Source: DATDIC01 sp963777625 (GTDB lineage: Bacteria > Pseudomonadota > Alphaproteobacteria > Acetobacterales > Acetobacteraceae). Taken from it: 64,000 bases of DNA. Below, one piece after another: positions 25,072 through 33,241 of this stretch. The number at the start of each line of letters is the position of its first letter. Within the stretch, counting starts at the first letter, position 1. A model generated the notes under the pieces. It saw only the letters and a program-made list of their open reading frames with translations, was not told the origin of the DNA and did no database searches. The position numbers and the translations under genes are program-made. The stretch spans positions 1-64,000 of the forward strand of contig CAVZRO010000029.1 in NCBI GenBank assembly GCA_963777625.1, in the 5' to 3' direction.

Positions 25072-26217
25072 TTATTCGGCGGCGTGGCGGTCGATTGCCG
25101 CCTGCACGGCGGCCTGGGATTCGGTGCGGAAGCGGTCGCCGTTGTCGGTGGCGAAGTCGTAGCTGGCGTGGCGGAGGGTGCGGCTGCCCTGGAAATGGGG
25201 GTGGACGTAGCGGGCCATGAGTTCGTAGTGGCGTTTGGTGGCGTCCCAGTCGGCCCAGTTGTGAGCCAGCTCTAGGATCGCACCGAAGCCGCCGGAGCCT
25301 TGCAGCAGCGTTTCGATATAGGCGATCGCGTCGTCCGGGGTGCCGATGCAGGCGGCCTGGTTTTCCAGCAGCCATTCATAGGCGTCGCCGATGCCGGCGG
25401 GAATGATGGGGAAGGTGGCGACGTCGCGGAAATACTGGGCGAAGGCTTCCAGGCCGAAGCGGACATTGTCGCGGGCTTTTTCGCGGGTCTCGGCGACATG
25501 CAGCAGCGTGACCAGGCGCCAGTTGCGGCGGTCGGCGGTCTTGTTGTGCTGGCGGGCCTGATCTTCGTAGAGGCCCCAGTTCTTGGCGTGATGCTTCATC
25601 GCGTCGGGCGAGGTGCCGCCGATCGACAGCATGCCGATGCCGTGCCGGCCTGAGGCCAGCGCCCCGGTGGGGGAGCGCGAGGCGGCGACGGCCAGCTCCA
25701 TGACCGGATGGGTGTAGCAGGGGAGTTGCAGGCGGGCGTCCTGGAGGTTGTACCAGTCGGTTTTCTCGGTGACGGTTTCGCCGTGGAGGAGGCGGACGAT
25801 GACATCCAGGCTTTCGTGCATCATGCGGCGCTGATCGCCGGCGAGGATGCCGATCTTGGCGGCGTCGTGGACGAGCGCGCCGGGGCCGACGCCGAACATC
25901 GTGCGGCCGCGGGTGATGTGGTCGAGCAGCACCATGCGGTCGGCGAGGATGAACGGGTTGTGATAGGGCAACGAGGCCACGCCGGTGCCGAGGCGGATGT
26001 GGCGCGTGCGCTCGGCGGCGGCGGCGATGAAGACTTCGGGGGAGGCGATGATCTCGAAGCCGCCGGAATGGTGCTCGCCGATCCAGGCTTCGTTGTAGCC
26101 GAGCCGGTCGAGGTGCTGGAGCAGCTCGAAATCGCGTTCCAGCGCGAGGGTTGGGTTTTCGCGCAGGTTGTGGAACGGGGCGAGGAAGATGCCGCTGCGG
26201 AGGTAGGTGGTGGTCAT
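25072..26217 (-). CDS. LLM-class flavin-dependent monooxygenase (limonene monooxygenase/LuxA-like)
   Basis: 381 residues from the ATG at 26217. Luciferase-family motifs are GIFLAPFHNLRENPTLALER, YNEAWIGEHHSGGFEI (~44-59), IRLGTGVASLPYHNPFILADR and LDHITRGRTMFGVGPGALVHD. It is nearest to the group of large LLM monooxygenases that use FMNH2 and O2 on terpenes or alkanes. Substrate unknown; a flavin reductase is not adjacent. The gene is bracketed by direct copies of repeat R2 and stands alone on its strand. Confidence 0.8.
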   Translation of the reverse strand: MTTTYLRSGIFLAPFHNLRENPTLALERDFELLQHLDRLGYNEAWIGEHHSGGFEIIASPEVFIAAAAERTRHIRLGTGVASLPYHNPFILADRMVLLDHITRGRTMFGVGPGALVHDAAKIGILAGDQRRMMHESLDVIVRLLHGETVTEKTDWYNLQDARLQLPCYTHPVMELAVAASRSPTGALASGRHGIGMLSIGGTSPDAMKHHAKNWGLYEDQARQHNKTADRRNWRLVTLLHVAETREKARDNVRFGLEAFAQYFRDVATFPIIPAGIGDAYEWLLENQAACIGTPDDAIAYIETLLQGSGGFGAILELAHNWADWDATKRHYELMARYVHPHFQGSRTLRHASYDFATDNGDRFRTESQAAVQAAIDRHAAE

Positions 26218-26246
26218 CGCGAGTGCCTCGGGTCGGAAGGCTGACG

Positions 26247-26310
26247 ATGCCCTCACCCGGATTGCTGCGCAATCCGACCTCTCCCGCGAAGCGGGAGAGG
26301 TGGAGGGGGT
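26247..26310 (+). repeat. Dispersed repeat, family R2 (copy 2)
   Basis: GCCCTCACCCGGATTGCTGCGCAATCCGACC followed by CTCTCCCGCGAAGCGGGAGAGG. Loop bases differ from copy 1, but the hairpin stems are conserved or compensated (GGTTCG/CGAACC against GGATTG/CAATCC). This implies selection on structure or spread from a structured source. Confidence 0.75.
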
Positions 26311-26334
26311 GCTTGGGTGGTAGGTGCTGAGGCA

Positions 26335-26470
26335 GGCGCATCAGCGGCTCGCACACGGCAAGAACAGGAAAGCTTCACCACGGAGGCTCCGAGACACGGA
26401 GATTCACGCAAAGCGCGCCTCCTTCTCGCCTCGGTGTCTTCGTGGTGCGCTGGAACGGCCGTGGGCTTTC
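26335..26470. repeat. Dispersed repeat, family R3 (copy 2, most complete)
   Basis: GGCGCATCAGCGGCTCGCACACGGCAAGAACAGGAAAGCTTCACCACGGAGGCTCCGAGACACGGAGATTCACGCAAAGCGCG, then a mirrored CGCCTCGGTGTCTTCGTGGTG and GCGCTGGAACGG. Left and right arms are complementary (CACCACGGAGG / CCTCGGTGTCTTCGTGGTG), so the unit can form a long imperfect hairpin. Confidence 0.65.
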
Positions 26471-26502
26471 ATATCGGGTGCTGATTCGAACGAGGGGCAG
26501 GA

Positions 26503-27765
26503 ATGGTGACACGCGAACACAACTGGGCGGACAATTACACCTATCGGGCAGAACGGATTCACCGCCCGACATCGATTGACGAGGTACGCCGCGTGGTTGC
26601 CGGCTGCGCCAAGGTGCGCGCGCTGGGGACGCGCCATTCATTCAACGGCATTGCGGATTCTCGCGGTGATCTGGTCGACCTCGGCGATCTGCCGGCCGAG
26701 TTCGCGATCGACCGGGAGCGACGGACCGTGACGGTTGGTGCCGGCACCCGCTACGGGCCGCTGGCGCAGTATCTGCATGCGCGGGGGTGGGCGCTGCACA
26801 ACCTGGGCTCGCTGCCGCACATCTCGGTTGCCGGAGCGACCGCGACCGGCACGCACGGGTCGGGCGACAGGAGCGGCAACCTGTCCACCGCGGTTGCCGG
26901 GCTGGAGATGGTGACGGCGAGCGGCGATCTGCTGCGGATACGACGCGGCGAGCCCGGGTTCGATGGCATGGTGGTCGGGCTCGGCGCGTTCGGCATCATC
27001 ACGCGCATGACGCTGGATATCGAGCCGACATTCGATATGCGGCAGGACGCGTTCATCGATCTGCCGTGGGCGACGGTGCTGTCGCGGCTGGATGAGGTGA
27101 CATCGGCAGCGTACAGCGTGAGCCTGATGACGCGCTGGTCGGGCGATACGGTGGACCGGCTGTGGTTGAAGACGCGCCTCGTGGAGGGTGAGCCGCTGGA
27201 TGTCTCGGCGTCCCATCTCGGTGCGACCGCGACAGAGCACGTGAGTGCCAGCGGGCGGGCCGCTGCCCAGGAGCGGCTTAATCCGTTCGGAATTGCGGGG
27301 CCGTGGTGTGACCGGCTATGCCATTTCCGGCTGGATGCGGAACCGGGGCAGAGCGATCAGATCCAAAGCGAATACATGGTGCCGCGCACCCAGGCGGTGA
27401 CGGCACTGGCGCGGTTGCGGGCGATTGCCGGGCGCATCGACGCGCTGCTGCACATGACGGAGATACGGACGATGGCGGCGGACGGGCTGTGGCTCAGTCC
27501 GTCATACGGGCACGACACGGTGGCGATCCATTTTACGTGGCAGCGGGAGATCGAGGCGGTGGGCAGGATCACCGGGGAGATCGAGGAAACGCTGCTGCCG
27601 CTTGGGGCGCGGCCGCATTGGGGCAAGCTGATGCATGCCCGGGCCGAGCAGATTGCCGGGGTTTACCCGCGGCTGCCGGAGTTCCGGGCGCTGGTGGGCG
27701 AGCATGATCCGCACGGGAAGTTTCGCAACCAGTTTCTGGCCGAGCATGTGCTGGGGGCGGATTGA
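26503..27765 (+). CDS. FAD-linked oxidase, alditol/xylitol oxidase type (D-arabinono-1,4-lactone oxidase family)
   Basis: 420 residues. The N-terminal PCMH-type FAD domain has VRALGTRHSFNGIADSRGDL, TVTVGAGTRYGPLAQYL and GSLPHISVAGATATGTHGSG. In the last motif, the SVAG..TGTHGSG glycine/histidine region binds or covalently holds FAD. The C-terminal ALO domain ends in HWGKLMHA and DPHGKFRNQFLAEHVLG. Alditol oxidases convert sugar alcohols to aldoses with O2, giving H2O2. It is cytoplasmic, with no signal. RBS CGAGGGGCAGG. It stands alone, between repeats and a retro-element fragment. Confidence 0.85.
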   Translation: MVTREHNWADNYTYRAERIHRPTSIDEVRRVVAGCAKVRALGTRHSFNGIADSRGDLVDLGDLPAEFAIDRERRTVTVGAGTRYGPLAQYLHARGWALHNLGSLPHISVAGATATGTHGSGDRSGNLSTAVAGLEMVTASGDLLRIRRGEPGFDGMVVGLGAFGIITRMTLDIEPTFDMRQDAFIDLPWATVLSRLDEVTSAAYSVSLMTRWSGDTVDRLWLKTRLVEGEPLDVSASHLGATATEHVSASGRAAAQERLNPFGIAGPWCDRLCHFRLDAEPGQSDQIQSEYMVPRTQAVTALARLRAIAGRIDALLHMTEIRTMAADGLWLSPSYGHDTVAIHFTWQREIEAVGRITGEIEETLLPLGARPHWGKLMHARAEQIAGVYPRLPEFRALVGEHDPHGKFRNQFLAEHVLGAD

Positions 27766-27907
27766 GTGGGGCGATGCGCTGCGTCTCGCGGCGGCGAGGC
27801 GCGGATGGCCGGGACGGGTGCGTTGAGGCCGGGACAAGCCCGGCCACGACGTCATGGTGCGAACCCATGATCTGTGGTGGGCGGAAGGCTCGATCTGGAC
27901 GGATCGC

Positions 27908-28870
27908 ATGGTGTCGGCGCTGGGCAACGGCGTCAAAGGAGGCAAGTGGTTCAGCCTGATCGATAAAATCACTCGTCCGCATACCCTGGACCTGGCGTGG
28001 CATCGTGTCGCGCGCAACAAAGGGACGGCGGGCGTGGATGGTCAGAGCATCGAGAAGTTCAGCCATCACGCGGAGCGCTGTCTCGCCGAACTCCGGGCCA
28101 GCCTGGCGGACGGCAGCTACCGGCCGCACCCGGTCAAGCGGGTGGAGATCCCCAAGGGCGACGGCAAGACCCGTCCGCTTGGGATCCCCGTGGTGAAGGA
28201 CCGCATCGTGCAGACCGCCTTGAAGATGGCAATCGAACCCATTTTCGAGGTTCAGTTCCGCCCCGGAAGCTACGGCTTCCGACCCGGGCGGGGCTGCAAG
28301 GACGCGTTGCGGGAGGTCGATCGGCTGCTGAAGGAAGGCTTCACCCATGTGGTGGACGCCGACCTGAAGAGCTACTTCGACACCATCCCGCATAAGCGGC
28401 TGCTGAGCTTGGTGGAAGGTTCGATCAGCGACGGCCGCGTGCTGGCGCTGATTGAGGCGTTCCTGCACCAGGAGATCATGTCGCAGGCGGCACACTGGCA
28501 CCCCACGGCGGGCACGCCGCAGGGAGCGGTGCTGTCGCCATTGCTGGCCAACCTCTACCTGCATCCGTTGGATGTGCTGATGGAGCAGGGCGGCTGGCGG
28601 ATGGTGCGCTATGCCGACGACTTCGTGATCCTGTGTGCAACGGCGGCCGAGGCCCGCGAGGCGCTGGCCCAGGTCACCGCCTGGGTCGAGGCCAATGGGC
28701 TGACCCTCCACCCGGACAAGACACGGATCGGCGACTGCCGCCAACCGGGCCAGGGGTTCGACTTCCTGGGTTACCGGTTCGAGGCCGGTCGCCGATACGT
28801 CCGCGACAAGAGCTTGCGGGCGTTGAAGGACAAGGTGCGAGAGAGGACGGGCCGCAGCCGGGCGTTACGC
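27908..28870 (+). pseudogene. Group II intron reverse transcriptase fragment (maturase end missing)
   Basis: From MVSALGNGVKGGKWFSLIDK the sequence follows LtrA-type RTs: AWHRVARNKGTAGVDGQSIE, VEIPKGDGKTRPLGIPVVKD, GSYGFRPGRGCKDALREVD, DADLKSYFDTI (palm), TPQGAVLSPLLANLYLHPLD and MVRYADDFVILC (YADD active site). After FLGYRFEAGRRYVRDKSLR the homology stops near 28865, next to the 3' end of the opposite-strand hdeD-like gene. Thumb/maturase (X) and DNA-binding parts are absent, and no intron 5' RNA domains precede it. The frame staying open through hdeD is coincidental. A decayed fragment. Confidence 0.82.
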
Positions 28871-28882
28871 CGGGCGGCGACG

Positions 28883-29437
28883 TTATGCGCGGCGCAGGGC
28901 GAGACCGAATTCGAACCAGGCAGCACCGTGGAAGATCAGTTCGACGGCGATCAGGGTGCCCACAACCCAAAGTCCCGACCAGGGCAGTGTAACATAGAGC
29001 GCGATCCCCACGGCGGCGCTGATCAATCCGCCGAGCAGCAGCAGGCCGGATCCGCCCATATGCCAGTGCCGCACCGCCATGACGATGCGAGCGATGCCGG
29101 CGACGACCATTATGATAGCTACAACGGCGGTAATCACCAGGGTGCCGCGGATCGGCTCGTTCATGATCAGCAGGCCGGCGATGGCGTACAACACGCCCAT
29201 CAGCACGTGGAGGAAGAAGCCGCCCCAGGTGCGATCCATGAACGCGTGCACGATCTGAAGTATACCGCCGACGAGCAGGGCCGCGCCGATGAAGATCGTG
29301 CCGGCAATGGTAACGGCGATCACGTCGATCCAGGCGAACACCCCCAGCAGCATCATGACGATGCCGAGGGCGATGAACCATCCCCAATGTGTACGTGGGC
29401 GGGTTGCCAATCCCCGTTGCATCGTCGTATCGCCCAT
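28883..29437 (-). CDS. HdeD family acid-resistance membrane protein
   Basis: 184 residues with six hydrophobic helices in the DUF308/HdeD arrangement (GWFIALGIVMMLLGVFAWID; GTIFIGAALLVGGILQIVHA; GGFFLHVLMGVLYAIAGLLI; GGSGLLLLGGLISAAVGIAL). HdeD proteins are inner-membrane proteins linked to acid tolerance; the mechanism is unknown. The start is the ATG at 29437. The 3' end touches the retro-element fragment but looks complete (ends FEFGLALRRA). Confidence 0.85.
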   Translation of the reverse strand: MGDTTMQRGLATRPRTHWGWFIALGIVMMLLGVFAWIDVIAVTIAGTIFIGAALLVGGILQIVHAFMDRTWGGFFLHVLMGVLYAIAGLLIMNEPIRGTLVITAVVAIIMVVAGIARIVMAVRHWHMGGSGLLLLGGLISAAVGIALYVTLPWSGLWVVGTLIAVELIFHGAAWFEFGLALRRA

Positions 29438-29493
29438 GTCGAATCCCCTTCGCGTTTCGCCAGCGCGACGATGTACTGCCGCGGCGGCCGGCG

Positions 29494-30009
29494 TCAATCC
29501 GGCCCGAAAGGATGCCGTAGCAGGATCGTTGCCAACCTCTCGCAGCCGGCCTGGTCGTCGGCGTCGAAGCGACCGAGAAACGGGCTGTCTAGGTCCAGAA
29601 CCCCCAGCAGCCGCTCGCCGGCGAGCAGTGGCACGACGAGCTCGGAGCGGGATGCGCCATCGCAGGCGATGTGGCCGGGAAAGTCTGTTACATCCGGCAC
29701 CAGCATGGTCCGGCGTTGTTCAGCAGCGGCGCCGCATACGCCACGGCCGAGCGGGATACGGACGCAAGCAGGGCGACCCTGGAACGGTCCGAGCACCAAC
29801 TCGTCATTGCGCAAGAAATAAAAGCCAGCCCAGTTGATGTCGGGGAGGCTGTTGTAGATCGCCGCGGCCGCGTTTGCGGTGTTCGCGATCCGGTCGGTCT
29901 CGCCGCTCAGAAGCCCTTCCAGCGCGGCGGCCAGATCGCGGTACATCACGGGTTTGCCTGGCCGCGCCGGGGGGCTGTTCCAGGGCGTCGGCTGCGTGGG
30001 ATCGTGCAC
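29494..30009 (-). CDS. msrC: Free methionine-R-sulfoxide reductase (GAF domain)
   Basis: 171 residues with one GAF domain. It reduces free L-methionine-R-sulfoxide with thioredoxin in the cytoplasm. The three family cysteines are at Cys82 (GRPACVRIPLG), Cys92 (GRGVCGAAAEQ) and Cys116 (HIACDGASRSELV). Their spacing (10 and 24) equals that of E. coli fRMsr (Cys84, 94, 118). Neighbours are hdeD-like (stress) and a MarR regulator 3 bp upstream, suggesting a small oxidative or acid stress operon. Confidence 0.9.
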   Translation of the reverse strand: MHDPTQPTPWNSPPARPGKPVMYRDLAAALEGLLSGETDRIANTANAAAAIYNSLPDINWAGFYFLRNDELVLGPFQGRPACVRIPLGRGVCGAAAEQRRTMLVPDVTDFPGHIACDGASRSELVVPLLAGERLLGVLDLDSPFLGRFDADDQAGCERLATILLRHPFGPD

Positions 30010-30012
30010 GGG

Positions 30013-30423
30013 TCAGTGGGCGGCGCGCATCTCGTGCGGCCGTGCCCTGGCGGCGGCTTCGGCTCCGCCGGCCTTCATCCCGGCCGCCGCGTCGCGCAGG
30101 ATGCCGCGCAGCTCTCGCAAGAAGCCCATGCCGGCGGGTGTGCGTTGAACCAGCACGCTGCGCCGGTCGAGCGGGTCGGTCTTGCGCTTGACCAGCTCGA
30201 ACTCGGTGAGCCGGTCAAGGGCACGGGTGATCGCCGGCTTGGACACGCCGAGGCGAGCGGCGAGACCACGTACGGTCTGAGCCTCGTTCTCCAGATAACA
30301 GGTCAGGAAAACCGCCAGTTGTCGGGCTGACAGATCCGGACCGTCCCGGCGGACCAGCTCCACGATCGTGGTGCGCAGGATGTTTGCCAGACCGTCATTC
30401 ACATCGGTTGTCGTGCTGCTCAT
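30013..30423 (-). CDS. MarR-family transcriptional regulator
   Basis: 136 residues from the ATG at 30423 (MSSTTTDVNDGL, with GAAGGAAAGG upstream). The winged helix shows SARQLAVFLTCYLENEAQTVRGLA, GVSKPAITRALDRLTEFELV and the wing DPLDRRSVLV with its conserved D-R-R. It probably controls its own operon with msrC (and perhaps hdeD), reacting to a small molecule or oxidant. No Cys is visible as a redox sensor. Confidence 0.88.
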   Translation of the reverse strand: MSSTTTDVNDGLANILRTTIVELVRRDGPDLSARQLAVFLTCYLENEAQTVRGLAARLGVSKPAITRALDRLTEFELVKRKTDPLDRRSVLVQRTPAGMGFLRELRGILRDAAAGMKAGGAEAAARARPHEMRAAH

Positions 30424-30898
30424 GTCACACCTTTCCTTCACGGGCGGCAGCTCGGGCTGCCGGGCACACGACCAAGTCTCGTTACTCCTGGTTGTCCCGT
30501 CGGATAATCGCCGCGGAACGGGAGAACACCCATTTACCGCGAATACCTGGCCGGACGCCACCAGCCGCAATCATCACCTCGCCGTGCGCCAACACATGAA
30601 AACCAAGCGTCGGCCAACGCGTCGGCCGCGCCCCGGTCTCCACCCTGCTTGTTACAACGGCCGGACGGCCATATTGGTTTCGCCGGCCTCACGCCACGAA
30701 TGCGGCAAAGTTACTACCGCGTCATGGTCACGCCTGGAGAGATATCGGTGGAACGGTTCACCACGGCCGGGCGAAGAGCGGGGAAAGTTAAAGCGGTCCC
30801 TTATTAACTCTTTATTAACGCTGCTGTCGCGTTGACCTGCTGCTTCGCGGTAAACAGCCGACGCTTTCTCTCAGCCAGGCGGCGTCGTCATGCGGGCA
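30424..30898. other. Intergenic region upstream of marR, without a recognised gene
   Basis: 475 bp. It must contain the marR promoter (right of 30423, reading left). An AT-rich patch, GTTAAAG..CCTTATTAACTCTTTATTAACGC (30786-30820), stands out against the GC-rich context. It contains a direct TTATTAAC repeat that could be a promoter or protein-binding site. No coding potential is convincing. Confidence 0.4.
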
Positions 30899-31267
30899 TC
30901 AGGTGGCGGCCTCCACGCTGACGATGCGGAACGACAGCTCATCGCCGTTGGAGCGGCGCAGCATCAGGTACTCGCCGGGCCGGAACACGCGTCCTTGGAG
31001 TTCCCGGATCGGGTCGTCGGGGTCCCCCGTGCCGCGCATGCCCCAGCGGTTCTTGTCCAGGGGAATCAGGTATCCGCGCCAGTCCGGGCGGTCGGGCCAG
31101 AATCGTCGGACGCGCCAGGGCTTTTCTGCCTCGCAGGCCCGTGGGTCCGGCAGACTGCCGGCGGTGAGGCAGAGATCGACCTCGATCCCGGATTTCAGGT
31201 CACCGGTGGGTTGACCCGGACCGCTGGCCAGCAAAGCAGTGACGCGACACAGACGAGCCTCCGGCAT
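30899..31267 (-). CDS. Hypothetical protein next to kup
   Basis: 122 residues (MPEARLCRVTALLASG...). I do not recognise it. The C-terminal half, with YLIPLDKNRWGMRGTGDPDD and GRVFRPGEYLMLRRSNGDELSFRIVSVE, looks like a small beta-rich domain. Its start lies 6 bp after the kup stop in the same direction, so it is probably the second gene of a kup operon. It could be a cytoplasmic accessory protein. Confidence 0.6.
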   Translation of the reverse strand: MPEARLCRVTALLASGPGQPTGDLKSGIEVDLCLTAGSLPDPRACEAEKPWRVRRFWPDRPDWRGYLIPLDKNRWGMRGTGDPDDPIRELQGRVFRPGEYLMLRRSNGDELSFRIVSVEAAT

Positions 31268-31273
31268 GCGCCC

Positions 31274-33166
31274 TTAGATAGCGACGCGGACACCCAACTC
31301 CACCACACGATCAGAGGGGATACGGAAGAACTCCGTGGCCGGGACTGAATTGCGCGCGAGGATGATGAACAGCCAGCGGCGCCACAGCGCCATCCGCGGG
31401 GCCTGTGACGGCACCATCACGTCGCGGCCGAGGAAGTAGCTGGCCTGCATCGGGTCGAATTGAATACCGCGTGTGGTCAGGGCTTCCAGGTCGCGCGGGA
31501 TGTTGGGGCTTTCCATGAAGCCGTAGCGCAGGATGACGCGGTGAATGCCGGGCGCCAGCTCCTCCGGCTCCATTCGCAGCGCCGGCTCGACGTCCGGCAC
31601 GTCCAGGTTCTGCACGGTGACGAACAGGACCCGTTCGTGGAGCACCTTGTTGTGCTTGAGGTTGTGCAGCAAGGCGGCCGGGACGTATTCCGGGTTGCCG
31701 GTGAGGAACACGGCAAGGCCGGGCACGCGCACGATGCGCGACTGCGGCAGCCGGGCGAGGAACGAGGACAGCGGCAGGCTGTCCTGCTTCCAGCGCGCCA
31801 GCAGCAGGTCGCGGCCGCGCTTCCAGGAGGTCATCAGCGCGATCAGCGCGAGGGCGAACACCAGCGGGACCCAGCCGCCTTCGACCACCTTGATCGTGTT
31901 CGCGGAAAAGAAGGTCAGGTCGATGATGAAGAAGAAGCCGAATACCGCGAGTGCCGCGGTCCGCGGCCAATGGAACTGACGGCGGAACACAACGGCGGCG
32001 AGCACGGCCGTGCAGGTGAAAGTGCCGGTGACGGCGATGCCGTAGGCGGACGCCAGGCTGTCGCTGCTCTTGAACCCGAACACCAGGGCAAGCACGCCGA
32101 TGGCGAGCGTGAGGTTGATCTGCGGGACATAGATCTGCCCCTCTTCGCGGGAGCTGGTGTGGAGGACCGTCATGCGCGGGAGGAACCCGAGCTGCATGCA
32201 TTGCCGCGCCATGGAGTAGGCGCCGGAAATCACCGCCTGGCTGGCAATGACCGTCGCCAGGGCGGCGAGCGCCACCAGCGGCAGCCGAACCCAGTGCGGC
32301 CCGGACAGAAAGAACGGATTGCTGAGCGCAGTCGGGTCGCTGATGATCAGTGCCCCCTGGCCGAAATAGTTCAGCACCAGCGCCGGCAGGACGAAGAAGG
32401 TCCAGCTCACGCGGATCGGGTAGGCGCCGAAATGGCCCATATCGGCATAGAGTGCCTCTGCCCCGGTGACGCACAGCACCACCGCCCCCAGCACGATGAA
32501 GGCAAGGGCTCGATGCACTATGCAGAGATGCACCGCATAGGTGGGGGATACCGCGAGCAGGACGTAGGGATGCAGCCGGAGCTGGGCGACGCCGAGCAGG
32601 GCGATGGCGACGAACCACACCGCCATCACCGGGCCGAACAGCCGGCCGACGCTGCCGGTGCCGCGGTACTGGACCGCGAACAAGCCGATGATCACGACCG
32701 CGCTTATGGGCAGCACGTAGGCCTTCAGTTGCGGGGAGGAGACTTCCAATCCCTCGATCGCCGACATGACCGAGATGGCGGGGGTGATCAGGCCGTCGCC
32801 GAAGAACAGGCAGGCGCCGGCAATTCCCACCAGGGCCACGAAGGCCTTCATGCGGGGGCGGACGCAGACGCGCTGAGCCAGCGCCATCAAGGCCAGTACG
32901 CCGCCCTCGCCGCGGTTATCGGCGCGCATGACCAGCATCACGTACTTGATCGTCACGATCAGGATCAGCGACCAGAAGATCAGGGACAGGATACCCATGA
33001 TTTCCGTGTCGCCGATGACGGCTCCGCGAAACAGGCCGAGGCTGGTCTTGAACGCGTAAAGCGGGCTGGTGCCGATATCGCCGTATACGACACCGAGCAC
33101 GCCCAGCAGGACGCTGAATTCCGGCGTATGCCTGCGCTGCCCGGCCGCGACGGCCGCCACGGTCAT
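31274..33166 (-). CDS. kup: Low-affinity potassium uptake protein Kup
   Basis: 630 residues from the ATG at 33166. The KUP/HAK hallmark VVYGDIGTSPLYAFKTSLG opens the first helix. About 12 transmembrane helices follow (SLIFWSLILIVTIKYVMLVM; GIAGACLFFGDGLITPAISV; LVLNYFGQGALIISDPTALS), then a ~150-residue cytoplasmic C-terminus (RIVRVPGLAVFLTGNPEYVP; HNKVLHERVLFVTVQN). It imports K+ with protons. The C-terminal MASYFLGRD-like motif (QASYFLGRDVMV) and FRIPSDRVVELGVRVAI end are typical and complete. Confidence 0.94.
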   Translation of the reverse strand: MTVAAVAAGQRRHTPEFSVLLGVLGVVYGDIGTSPLYAFKTSLGLFRGAVIGDTEIMGILSLIFWSLILIVTIKYVMLVMRADNRGEGGVLALMALAQRVCVRPRMKAFVALVGIAGACLFFGDGLITPAISVMSAIEGLEVSSPQLKAYVLPISAVVIIGLFAVQYRGTGSVGRLFGPVMAVWFVAIALLGVAQLRLHPYVLLAVSPTYAVHLCIVHRALAFIVLGAVVLCVTGAEALYADMGHFGAYPIRVSWTFFVLPALVLNYFGQGALIISDPTALSNPFFLSGPHWVRLPLVALAALATVIASQAVISGAYSMARQCMQLGFLPRMTVLHTSSREEGQIYVPQINLTLAIGVLALVFGFKSSDSLASAYGIAVTGTFTCTAVLAAVVFRRQFHWPRTAALAVFGFFFIIDLTFFSANTIKVVEGGWVPLVFALALIALMTSWKRGRDLLLARWKQDSLPLSSFLARLPQSRIVRVPGLAVFLTGNPEYVPAALLHNLKHNKVLHERVLFVTVQNLDVPDVEPALRMEPEELAPGIHRVILRYGFMESPNIPRDLEALTTRGIQFDPMQASYFLGRDVMVPSQAPRMALWRRWLFIILARNSVPATEFFRIPSDRVVELGVRVAI

Positions 33167-33241
33167 TCTGTTACCCCGTCCCCAAAGCCGCGGACGCATA
33201 CGCTGCGCCCTGGCCACAGACAAGCATCGCGACCGCGCCGG

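Noticed and set aside
24981..26310. R2 hairpins considered as a CRISPR-like or riboswitch element
   Set aside because: Only two copies 1.2 kb apart, no spacer regularity and no cas genes. Structure alone does not identify a riboswitch.
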